Source: Stieleria varia | GTDB lineage: Bacteria; Planctomycetota; Planctomycetia; Pirellulales; Pirellulaceae | Reading direction: 5' to 3' | Length of the DNA: 64,000 bases | NCBI RefSeq assembly: GCF_038443385.1 | Contig: NZ_CP151726.1 | Coordinates: forward strand, 124,001 to 188,000 | In this document: piece by piece, positions 9,005 through 17,054 of the stretch | Position numbering within the stretch: position 1 is the stretch's first letter | How the letters are laid out: each line of letters begins with the position of its first letter | The notes under the pieces: generated by a model | What the model was told of the DNA's origin: nothing | Database searches by the model: none | The model's input: the letters and a program-made list of their open reading frames with translations, nothing else | Position numbers and translations under genes: made by a program

Positions 9005-10987
9005 CTACTGGTTTGACGGCGCTGCTGACGTCGAACTGTCGGGTTCGTCTGGATAGCTACCGTACACAGCCATTTTCCATAGATCGCTGCCATAGGCCTC
9101 TTTGACAACTGACATTCGCATTACGTCGGTTGTGCCGTCCGCGATTCGCAATCCCATCAGATCTCGAACACGATCGCCGAGGTCGACGTCTCGGCTGTAG
9201 CCCATAGCGCCGTGGGCTCGCATTGCTGCATCGCATGCCGACAAGGCGATTTCAACGCCTTCGGCTTTCAAGCCGTTGATTAACGAACTGGCCGCTTCAT
9301 AGTCGCCATTGTCCAACAACTGAGCCGATTCTCGAGCAAGTGCCATCGCCATCAGCAGCTTGGTGTGATACTCGCCCAGCGGCTGCTGTAGGTGCGTGAA
9401 TCGACCGATTGGGGCGTAGAAAGCTTTTCGCGTCTTGAGACGTTCTGACATCCGGTTCAACGCGGTTTCGCCGCATCCGATCGCGGCGGCGGCTTGCATC
9501 AATCTCCAGTAAAGGAAATGCTCCGTGAAGATCTTTCCGCCCTCGCCGTCTTGACCGATTAAATGATCGCCGCTGACAAACATGTCATCGAACTCCAGTC
9601 CACCGAATGAATTGCCTGTCAAACCGTGTGCGTAGCGATCGACCACCCTCAATCCAGGATGGTCAATGGGAATGAGAAAAGCTGAACGCTTTCCAGTGTG
9701 CTCTGGGTCATCGGCTGCCAACGTATAAAGCACGACGTGCGTAGCTTGTCGCAAACGCGCATTCCACAGCTTGCGTCCTGTCAGCTTGAAGCCACGCTCA
9801 TATCGCACCGCTTTGCTTTGCATCTCCTTGGGGTTCGATCCCGCCATCGGCTCAGTGATCGAAACCGCAACATATGCTTCGCCTGCGACGATTTGCTCCA
9901 AGACCTTTCGTGCAATCGGAGAGTCGGACTTTACCAGTGGCCGAGCATGTGCCGCCCCCACGACATCACGCAGGTTTAAATTGATCTTTCCGCAGTGCCG
10001 AAACAGCTCGATAGTTTCGGTTGCCAAGTAACCACCGCCGCCAATACCCGTCGGCAAATCAACGCCAGGCAAGCCGAACTCGGCCCCCTCTCGCCGCCAT
10101 GTGTTCGGCGATGTCAGCTCACCCGATGACCGCAATCTTTCGGCGAGTTTGTCTATCTTCGCTTTCAAGTTTTCAACCCGTGACTCGACGCTCCTGCTAC
10201 CCTCCGCTGTTTCGGGCAATAACCGAACGGTGAATACAGTGTTAAGTTCGTAGGTCCGTTTCGACTTGTCTAAACCATCTGGCACACGAAAGAACACCTG
10301 CTGCTTAGTTGCAGTTGGCACGCCTCGAAACTCCACATCGAACATCCTTTTCTTTAGAGGCTTGCCAGGGTCGATGTATTGAATCCGGCCCGCGTTGTTC
10401 GTCTTCAGTAGCACAAAATGGCGGCCGAGGACCTTTCCGTCCTCGGTAGTCACCGTGTAAGCCAGGACCTTGAGTTCACCCGGGGCCGTGGTGAGGTCAG
10501 GCCCTGCGGTTTCAGACCATTTCTCGCCCAACGCGGCGTGAGGACTATTCGGCGCTGATAATGTGGATATCGCCACCGATGCCTTGGCCAAATCATCGCA
10601 AAGATAATCCAGCAGGATGACCATTCGGTCGTTACTGATTCGTCCTTGCAGCAGTTCCGGCTTCGATTGGAATACACGCAATGCGGTCCGGTGAGGGTAG
10701 GGATCCAAGGGGACACCGGACATAGCTCGTAGGCCTTGCGATGCGATCAAAGCGGCGGAGATCGGACACGCCCCACCGCCCTTGCAGTCGATCAGTTGGT
10801 CCAGTTCGCCCTGAGCCACCAGCACTGGAGTTGCCTCGGAGTGGCCTCGCTGAACTTTTTCCAGGGATTCGTTGGGATGCAAGAAGACCGATTGCGGGTC
10901 AAGTAGACGTGCAGTGTCGTCCGCAGAACAAATAGCCGAATTCCCGGCACAGAAGATGAAAACGAATAGTAGAGCTAGTGATCGCAT
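9005..10987 (-). CDS. Secreted fusion: cysteine-peptidase-like domain + acyl-CoA dehydrogenase
   Basis: 660 residues from ATG 10987, chosen because MRSLALLFVFIFCAG... is a good Sec signal peptide; a longer frame exists upstream. Residues about 50-220 resemble a papain/C39-like peptidase: Cys74 in GGGACPIS, His190 in GRHFVLL and Asp206 in QYIDPG would form the triad. After a coiled linker (VENLKAKIDKLAERL), residues about 280-640 are an acyl-CoA dehydrogenase: the FAD/substrate loop VSITEPMAGSNP, KLTGRKLWN, AAIGCGETALNRM, AHGAMGYSRD and the end motif RIADGTTDVMR. There Asp stands where many family members have the catalytic Glu. The fusion and export are unusual. The function is not known. Confidence 0.75.
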   Translation of the reverse strand: MRSLALLFVFIFCAGNSAICSADDTARLLDPQSVFLHPNESLEKVQRGHSEATPVLVAQGELDQLIDCKGGGACPISAALIASQGLRAMSGVPLDPYPHRTALRVFQSKPELLQGRISNDRMVILLDYLCDDLAKASVAISTLSAPNSPHAALGEKWSETAGPDLTTAPGELKVLAYTVTTEDGKVLGRHFVLLKTNNAGRIQYIDPGKPLKKRMFDVEFRGVPTATKQQVFFRVPDGLDKSKRTYELNTVFTVRLLPETAEGSRSVESRVENLKAKIDKLAERLRSSGELTSPNTWRREGAEFGLPGVDLPTGIGGGGYLATETIELFRHCGKINLNLRDVVGAAHARPLVKSDSPIARKVLEQIVAGEAYVAVSITEPMAGSNPKEMQSKAVRYERGFKLTGRKLWNARLRQATHVVLYTLAADDPEHTGKRSAFLIPIDHPGLRVVDRYAHGLTGNSFGGLEFDDMFVSGDHLIGQDGEGGKIFTEHFLYWRLMQAAAAIGCGETALNRMSERLKTRKAFYAPIGRFTHLQQPLGEYHTKLLMAMALARESAQLLDNGDYEAASSLINGLKAEGVEIALSACDAAMRAHGAMGYSRDVDLGDRVRDLMGLRIADGTTDVMRMSVVKEAYGSDLWKMAVYGSYPDEPDSSTSAAPSNQ

Positions 10988-11106
10988 TGGATTCTTTCGT
11001 CGCTTGGTAGGGGGCAATTGAGCTGATGTCCATTCGGTTGCGGCTGGCTGTTTTGGCCTCAACCCAAGATCATGATTATTGATTGGTTTGATTTAGCGTG
11101 CTGAAC

Positions 11107-12069
11107 CTATTTCAGATTCAGGAAGGCCTTTATGTCGTCGGCGTGGTGAGTAAAGCAGTGATCGGCGTGGGCAATCCAATCGTCTCCCTTGGATGTCTTG
11201 TCCATCGGAAGATAGGTGTCTGACTCAAAGTTCAGTCGAAGCACACTCGTCGCGTGCATCGGATTCTGGCCAAGCATAAGACACAACGAACTATGGGCGT
11301 TTTGAGATTGCAGCTCGAGTATCAAGTCAACCAACTTCCCGCTTTGCCAACGGGTCATCAGGCCCCAGCCCTGCAGCCACTTCCACACACGTGTCCACCG
11401 GGGCACTTCAGACCGAGGGTAAAACTGGCGCGATGTTCCGGTTCCAATTGAGAGCACCCTGATGTTCTCAAAGGGAATTCCAAGGCGGTAATTCGCATCA
11501 ATTGCAGCAACCATGCTTGGGTTGTTTGCCCACAGTCCACCATCAACGAGCTCGTAGCTGTCGACGATACGAGGATCGAAGTAGGTGGGGGCTGAGCACG
11601 ACGCTAGTACGGCATCACTTACCCGGACTTTGGGATCACGACAAAATCCCTGGTCATAGCGAGATTTGAGCACATGGACCTTGCCATTGCTAATGTCAAC
11701 CGATGGGATAATCAGCGGGCTGGTAACTTGCCCGAGTAGCGTTTCACCCAGCTTTTCGTCCAACAATTTCTTGAGCTCGACGCTCGAGTAGCGGCTCGTG
11801 AACAGCTTAAACGGATCAACCAATGCCCTTTTGCGGGGCTTGAAGATGATGTTCCCATGATCCTTGTAAAAATCGAGCAGGGCTTCTGCTCGCAAACCAC
11901 AAGCAAGTCCGGCAGCGAGAATCGATCCGGTGCTGGTTCCGGCAAATAATTTGAATGTCCCTTTCCACTGGATCCCAAATTGATCTTCCATTTTGGCGAG
12001 AATATGAGCGGCGAATATCCCACGATACCCTCCCCCATCTATCGAGAGAATGTAGAAGTTGTCGTTCAT
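11107..12069 (-). CDS. capV: Patatin-like phospholipase, CBASS effector (CapV-like)
   Basis: 320 residues from ATG 12069, which overlaps the E2 gene stop as TGATG; the frame extends upstream only inside the E2 gene. Patatin signatures are complete: oxyanion loop DGGGYRG (residues 11-17), nucleophile GTSTG (Ser46) and DGGLWANNP (Asp176) for the Ser-Asp dyad. In CBASS, CapV-type patatins are activated by cyclic dinucleotides and degrade membrane phospholipids, killing the infected cell. It is the last gene of the CD-NTase/E2/patatin operon, which supports this role over a housekeeping lipase. Confidence 0.9.
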   Translation of the reverse strand: MNDNFYILSIDGGGYRGIFAAHILAKMEDQFGIQWKGTFKLFAGTSTGSILAAGLACGLRAEALLDFYKDHGNIIFKPRKRALVDPFKLFTSRYSSVELKKLLDEKLGETLLGQVTSPLIIPSVDISNGKVHVLKSRYDQGFCRDPKVRVSDAVLASCSAPTYFDPRIVDSYELVDGGLWANNPSMVAAIDANYRLGIPFENIRVLSIGTGTSRQFYPRSEVPRWTRVWKWLQGWGLMTRWQSGKLVDLILELQSQNAHSSLCLMLGQNPMHATSVLRLNFESDTYLPMDKTSKGDDWIAHADHCFTHHADDIKAFLNLK

Positions 12070-12833
12070 CACTTTCGTCTTCCAATTAGCTTTTCGAGTT
12101 TTCGACGCCTGCGTCGGCGGTCTGTAGCAGGCATGAATGCACTTATGACTTTGATGTGGTCTTGCTGGAGACACCACGAGAGAATCCCAACCAGCTCGAT
12201 GCCGAACTCGCAGGGCTTAAGGCACTTGGACAGTTCCTTCAGATTTCCGTAGTGACAATCCCGTATCGAAATCCCTGATCCACAATGGCACTCAACCTGA
12301 CGTTCGATGTTTTTGTCCGCCAATATTTTCAACAAGCGTAGGGTTGGCTCAATCTCGGTGCCGAATCTCGTTTGGTAGTAGGCGAGGATTCCTTCATATC
12401 CGTGAGCCAGCTCCCCAAACGGGAGCGTCCCATGCTGTTCGCGATATTGAAAGTTAATGAGGAACGGGAGAACCAAATTTGACACGTATCCGTTTAGCGT
12501 TGGGTCGCCACGAAAGACCCGAACGACTTCGACTGGTGCAGCAAGGCATAGTTCTTGGGAGTCCGTAAACTTGTGAAATGAATCCGGAATCTTTGCGCTA
12601 GTCTCCTTCGCGGTCGGAGGCGTTGCCGGATACGACGCTGGGACCGCAACGGCGATTTGGTATTGGCCTTGAACTGGCTTGCCGTCGACCTGTGTGCCAA
12701 AGGACAGTTGGCCATCGAGCAGGTAACCACCATCACTTGCCATCGAGAGCTGGAAAGTGGGATATCTGAGCTGCAAGGTTTTAAACTGACTGAAGACTAG
12801 CTCTGCCAGCGCTTCGGTGGTTAGTTTCCCCAC
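12069..12833 (-). CDS. CBASS E2-like conjugation protein with SEC-C-like zinc motif
   Basis: 254 residues. The N-terminal part (about 10-130) has the layout of an E2 ubiquitin-conjugating fold: GQYQIAVAVPASYPATPP (the strand before the Pro-rich turn) and candidate active-site Cys96 in DSQELCLAAP. The C-terminal half has CHCGSG...RDCH (Cys182, Cys184, Cys193, His194), resembling a SEC-C zinc knuckle, and a basic tail. Short type II CBASS loci carry such an E2 without E1 or JAB proteins, and the E2 is known to act on the CD-NTase. The start overlaps the CD-NTase end by 13 bases, and its stop overlaps the effector start. No E1 partner is present in the window. Confidence 0.82.
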   Translation of the reverse strand: MGKLTTEALAELVFSQFKTLQLRYPTFQLSMASDGGYLLDGQLSFGTQVDGKPVQGQYQIAVAVPASYPATPPTAKETSAKIPDSFHKFTDSQELCLAAPVEVVRVFRGDPTLNGYVSNLVLPFLINFQYREQHGTLPFGELAHGYEGILAYYQTRFGTEIEPTLRLLKILADKNIERQVECHCGSGISIRDCHYGNLKELSKCLKPCEFGIELVGILSWCLQQDHIKVISAFMPATDRRRRRRKLEKLIGRRK

Positions 12834-14047
12834 GGCTGTGACCGCACGGTAGGTGTATTCACTATCGGCGTCGCGACGCTTGATTTAGCTGGAACCAAGA
12901 GCGTTGGAACTGATGCGTAACCCGCCGTACGTTTGGCAAGCTTTTTCATTGCCGCGTTGGCGGGACGCTCCCCGTACGCATTGGTGATTACTGCGCCAAC
13001 CTTGTCAAAGCCAGATTCCGTGAGCAAGTAGGTATGCTCGTGCTCAACTTGACGAAGCCAAGCGTCGAACACCTCGGCTTTCCTCGGTTCTTCCTCCCAC
13101 TTGTCGGCAAAGTTCTCGAGCGGATTCACCGGGTTGGGAACCCACAAAACCCCCTGCCGATCCTCGATCCAACTGCGCATCTTGGGAACAACATTTAGCA
13201 TCGCGACACCGAGGTCGGATTCATTGTCATAGGCCTGTGCCGCAAGCGTCGTGATGATGACTGATATTGGTCGATCGTCATCGTCACCAAAATTGACATC
13301 GCGATGGCGTTTCAGGAGCTGAACAAGGCGCTGCAAGGGAGTCCGTACTTCAAAGTCCTCTATCTCGGAGACTTCCGCCGCTCGCTTGGTCATGGCGAGC
13401 GATGACTTAAGTTGCTCCAGTTGCACCTCCATCCGTTCGCGGAAGAATTTCCCGTATCCGCTTGGATTGCTTCGGGTTGGATCATTCTTTAACGATGACA
13501 GCGGGGGCCAACCAGTCGCGTATTCCGGCGTCATTGAATCAGTAATTCGGATCGAATCCTTGATCCATTCGTTTTTCACATTGGCGGTCAAGGCATCAAG
13601 GCTGAGTGCCTCAACATCGGGGATCGCAGGGAGGACATCCAAATGAAAATGGGAAGTATCGGTGTATTGAATGGTCCAACAACGACGCCCGCCTTCTCTT
13701 GGTTCAATCATCTCTCGGTATCGACTGCTGGGACTCAATAAGCGATCGCCGACTAACTCTTTAAGCTCCTTCGGCACCAATCCCGCTGGCGGCGCCCGAA
13801 GGAGGAAAACGGAGTCGACATCGTATTCCCCACCGTTGATCGGTCGTGTCGCCGTACCGAGCGCAAACGATCCCTGTGGATAAACGAGTGGGTCGTAGTC
13901 TGCTAAACGGGGATCCTCTCCTAAAAATTCGCCGACTGCTTGGTAACGGCTTTTCGCGTCTTGGTATTTAGACGCGGGCACATCCAACTCATCGGACGTG
14001 TCCTCCAGTACGCGAGTCAATTCTCTAAAACGCCTCTGATTGCTCAT
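12821..14047 (-). CDS. CD-NTase (cyclic oligonucleotide synthase) of CBASS
   Basis: 408 residues. The nucleotidyltransferase core is clear: GSF at 59-61, catalytic EYDVDSV (Asp76, Asp78) and a third acid in FHLDVLP (Asp137). The helical C-terminal region fits OAS/cGAS-like CD-NTases. On phage infection such enzymes make a cyclic di- or trinucleotide that switches on the effector, here a patatin, which points to cGAMP-like or related cyclic dinucleotides by analogy only. The protein ends in PWGN. It is the first gene of the operon, with a 338-bp upstream region holding three palindromes shared with a toxin-antitoxin pair. Confidence 0.93.
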   Translation of the reverse strand: MSNQRRFRELTRVLEDTSDELDVPASKYQDAKSRYQAVGEFLGEDPRLADYDPLVYPQGSFALGTATRPINGGEYDVDSVFLLRAPPAGLVPKELKELVGDRLLSPSSRYREMIEPREGGRRCWTIQYTDTSHFHLDVLPAIPDVEALSLDALTANVKNEWIKDSIRITDSMTPEYATGWPPLSSLKNDPTRSNPSGYGKFFRERMEVQLEQLKSSLAMTKRAAEVSEIEDFEVRTPLQRLVQLLKRHRDVNFGDDDDRPISVIITTLAAQAYDNESDLGVAMLNVVPKMRSWIEDRQGVLWVPNPVNPLENFADKWEEEPRKAEVFDAWLRQVEHEHTYLLTESGFDKVGAVITNAYGERPANAAMKKLAKRTAGYASVPTLLVPAKSSVATPIVNTPTVRSQPWGN

Positions 14048-14223
14048 TACATTGTTCCCTATTCAGTCGCCCAACTCGGACGAGCAGGTTGACAAAGTTT
14101 CACATTCGTCCCGAGAATGGCGTCAAATTAGGGCCAATCCGGCTCAACGCAGCCATGCTGGCGACCTACCGGCACTGCGTCTTTTGCTGACCAGCAACGG
14201 AGCTGGCCAACGCGTCCCTTTTA

Positions 14224-14246
14224 TTATTGACCCTTAGGGTAATCAA
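14224..14246. promoter_or_regulatory. Palindromic operator-like site 1
   Basis: Core ACCCTTAGGGT (14230-14240) with flanking TTATTG and AATCAA. Same design as sites 2 and 3. Confidence 0.55.
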
Positions 14247-14271
14247 AGTCAACAGAGCAAGGCGAGTCTTT

Positions 14272-14290
14272 ATTTACCCTAGGGGTAAAT
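14272..14290. promoter_or_regulatory. Palindromic operator-like site 2
   Basis: ATTTACCC (14272-14279), spacer TAG, GGGTAAAT (14283-14290): a perfect 8-bp dyad. The following TTCAAGCGAA resembles the sequence after site 3 (GTTCAGGCGAA), so the repeated unit is longer than the palindrome. Confidence 0.65.
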
Positions 14291-14345
14291 TCAAGCGAAG
14301 ATTCATGCGGGGGGCTTGTTTTCCCAGTGTTTGATGCGATGCTGT

Positions 14346-14366
14346 TTATTGACCCTTGGGGTAAAG
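14346..14366. promoter_or_regulatory. Palindromic operator-like site 3
   Basis: TTATTGACCC-TTG-GGGTAAAG: core ACCC (14352-14355) / GGGT (14359-14362). It lies 20 bases before the toxin start codon, a usual place for autoregulation by a toxin-antitoxin pair. Confidence 0.6.
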
Positions 14367-14385
14367 TTCAGGCGAATAACCACCG

Positions 14386-14748
14386 ATGCTAATTGGGTAC
14401 GCGAACTCCAAACTGCAGAAGATGGCGACTCAAAGTGCGGTGGCGAAGAAAGAGCTTTCGGCCAGGTCCGCCGCTCTGGTAGTCCTGCGTCTCACGCAAC
14501 TTTCAGCATTTGAAAACCTGGGACAAATTCCCCCGCGAGCTGCACCGTTACATTTGCACTTACTAACCATGCAGCGAAAAGGTCGGAAGAATCAGCAAGG
14601 TCAATTCGTCATCAAATTGCACGGAGGGGACGGAATTGTTTTCCGGCCAGCAGGCGAATTCCAAAAACTTGACGACGGTACGCCTGATGCGAGCACCGTC
14701 ACTCAAGTTGAACTGGTCCTAATCGGTAACTATCACGGTAAGAAATGA
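14386..14748 (+). CDS. HigB-like (RelE/ParE superfamily) toxin
   Basis: 120 residues. MLIGYANSKLQKMATQ matches the opening of HigB/RelE-type host-inhibition toxins. The C-terminal half (KGRKNQQGQFVIKLHGGDGIVFRPAGEF ... VELVLIGNYHGKK) has the basic beta-sheet with the R-hydrophobic-F-P pattern and the final strand plus Tyr-His of the family. Such toxins cut mRNA on the ribosome. The stop overlaps the antitoxin start by four bases. The palindromes just upstream are the likely operator. Confidence 0.72.
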   Translation: MLIGYANSKLQKMATQSAVAKKELSARSAALVVLRLTQLSAFENLGQIPPRAAPLHLHLLTMQRKGRKNQQGQFVIKLHGGDGIVFRPAGEFQKLDDGTPDASTVTQVELVLIGNYHGKK

Positions 14749-15836
14749 CAGGCATTGCACCCGCACCCTACCGGCCGGATGTAGCGATACCGCCAGGGGA
14801 AACAATTCGAGAAATCCTCGAGTCCATGTCGATGACGCAAGCTGAGCTTGCCAATCGAATGGGGAGACCGACGAACAAGGTCAACGAAGTAATTCAGGGC
14901 AAACGCCAAATTACTGCTGACACAGCTCTTGAGTTGGAGCTGGCGTTAGGACTGCCGGCCAGCGTTTGGCTTAATCTTGAAAAAGATTATCAGCTTGCCA
15001 AAGCGAGACTGCAGGAAGAAAAACGCCTTAAAAGTGAAGCCAAAATGTTACGGCATTTTCCGGTTGCGGAAATGTGCCGCCTTAACTGGATTGAGAAGCG
15101 GCCTGACTTAATTGAACAGACTCATGAACTGCTCTCGTTTTTTGCCGTCACAAGTTTTGAAAAGCTTTGTGACTTAAAAACTCTTAAGCCAGCCTGGCGG
15201 AAGGCGAAAGAACGAGAAGCTTCCGATTACATGCTTGCGTCATGGCTCAACTACGGCATTCAACACTCGAAAGCAATGGAGGTTGCCGAATTTGACTTGG
15301 CAAAACTACGGTCAAGCATACCTCAAATCAGATCGTTCACTGCTGAAGGTTGTATCGCGGAAACGAAGCCTGCGTTGACGCAACTCTGCTCAGACCTAGG
15401 AATTGCACTGGTTCTGGTTCCGCATCTTAAAGGAAGCCAGGTTAATGGTGCAGCTTATCGTGCGTACGACAAAGTTATCATTCAGGTTAGTGATCGTGGT
15501 AAGTACGCGGATATTTTTTGGTTCACCTTCTTTCATGAACTGGGGCATGTCATTCTTCATTTATCGAAGAAGAACACGCCTTTTGTTGATTGCGGAGAAT
15601 TGCCAGCAGCCTCACAGAGGTTAGAGGATGAGGCAGATGAATTCGCACGCGATGCTTTGATTTCGCAGGACGATTTTCTTAGGTTGATGGAGCTGGACTA
15701 CGAAAAACCAGCCGTTGTAGAGCAATTTGCGGACAGCATTTCGACTCATCCAGGAATCGTTGCTGGCCGGTTGGCCAAAGGAAAGCCAAGGCTCTATGGC
15801 AAATTTGCAAAGCTTAGAGAGCAATTTGAGTTTTGA
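14745..15836 (+). CDS. HigA-type HTH antitoxin fused to ImmA/IrrE metallopeptidase
   Basis: 363 residues. Residues about 18-85 are an XRE/HigA helix-turn-helix (ETIREILESMSMTQAELANRMG ... VIQGKRQITADTALELE). After a helical linker, the C-terminal domain has the ImmA zinc-peptidase motif FFHELGHVILHL with a downstream acidic ligand (RLEDEADEFARDAL). The HTH should bind the palindromes and the toxin; the peptidase could cleave a repressor or itself under stress, as ImmA does in ICEBs1. It is coupled to the toxin by an ATGA overlap and divergent from the CBASS operon. Confidence 0.85.
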   Translation: MTGIAPAPYRPDVAIPPGETIREILESMSMTQAELANRMGRPTNKVNEVIQGKRQITADTALELELALGLPASVWLNLEKDYQLAKARLQEEKRLKSEAKMLRHFPVAEMCRLNWIEKRPDLIEQTHELLSFFAVTSFEKLCDLKTLKPAWRKAKEREASDYMLASWLNYGIQHSKAMEVAEFDLAKLRSSIPQIRSFTAEGCIAETKPALTQLCSDLGIALVLVPHLKGSQVNGAAYRAYDKVIIQVSDRGKYADIFWFTFFHELGHVILHLSKKNTPFVDCGELPAASQRLEDEADEFARDALISQDDFLRLMELDYEKPAVVEQFADSISTHPGIVAGRLAKGKPRLYGKFAKLREQFEF

Positions 15837-16029
15837 CCTGGGCTGAACGCCGCCGGCGTAGTCAGCTTGACCGAAGCGACTGATTCTTCCACCGCTTGCG
15901 ACCACTATGGAGTGCGGACGAAGAGACATACGCGGACGTTTTTTGGGAGTTTGGGAAAGGCCTTTGCCTGCACCGGTGGCCGACGCCGGAGTAGTTAGGA
16001 GATTTTCCAGACACCGACACAAGTTGGAA

Positions 16030-16345
16030 AACTCCAAACATGCGTCGGTTTCATCGACCGATGCGGCTGGGGATTTCGGCATATTGCGGGCGGTGTGTCC
16101 AGTGGGGCCGCGATGGATCAACCTGCAACCACAGCAGGATGCCGCTACCGACGCGTAACGGTGTGCGTCTGCAATCGATTTGCGAGTCTCGGGGAATGCG
16201 CGGGAAAACGGTGTCACGAAATCCACGAAGCAATCATCGCTCCGCGTGATTTTTGCAAAGAGCCAGGTGGCTAATTCTCCGCACGTCCCGAAGGGGCCGA
16301 ACATGAAAGCCCAGGGCAGAGCGCAGCGCCGCCCTGGGTAACCGA
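16030..16345. repeat. Dispersed repeat, partial copy 4
   Basis: 16040-16158 repeats the C-terminal half of micro-ORF B and its TAA. 16210-16338 repeats the 6380-6506 block, including the REP palindrome (16310-16338). 15837-16029 holds nothing I recognise. Confidence 0.75.
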
Positions 16346-16492
16346 GCACCTGGCTACTGCCCACTCGCCCTGAAAGGGCAAGACACGGTTCTCAATCCCA
16401 GACGTAGACGTACCGTTCATCAAACTCAAATTCGCGCCGAAAAACCGTTGTCGCGCCCGCTTCGGGGCTTGGTGGGGATTGACGCACAATAA

Positions 16493-17045
16493 CCCAGGGC
16501 GACGCTGCGCTTTGCCCTGGGCTATTCTGTCTTGTCCCTTCGGGACGGATTCGATGACCTCCTTTGGAAACGGTTTTCGGGTTGTCGGGGAAACAACGCT
16601 TCACTGATTGCAGGATGGGAATCAACGCGTCGACGCCCAAACCTGATTTTGTTTCTCATCGGTCCCAGGCACCGAACGCAACTCTCGGAGTCGGCAATTC
16701 CGCGAGGTTTGTCCAACCTCGGCGGCAGTGAGATAAGAGATCTGTCAAATCCGATAGATGAGACCTATGGGGCTCATCGGACCGATGGGGCTTATGGGTC
16801 GCATTTGTCCTATTGGTCCCACTCAGTTTGTTCAGACGGAATCTCGCCGATGAATGCCGACGTGAAATGCCATACGCCGCAACTCTCCTCGGTTGCATCG
16901 ACCGACGCGGATAGGGATTTCGGCGAATTGCGGACGGTGTGTCCATTGGGACGCGACTGATCAATCTGCGACCGCAGCAGGAGGCCGCTGCCGACGTGCA
17001 ACGATGTGCGTCAGCAATCGATTTGCGAGTCTCGGAGAGACTCGC
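16493..17045. repeat. Dispersed repeat, long copy 5
   Basis: REP palindrome 16493-16521, then a near-copy of 5830-6365. Micro-ORF A is intact at 16758-16853. Micro-ORF B (16850) is cut by a one-base loss near 16946 and stops at 16960. The copy runs to 10 bases from the end of the next gene. Confidence 0.8.
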
Positions 17046-17054
17046 CTATGTGCG

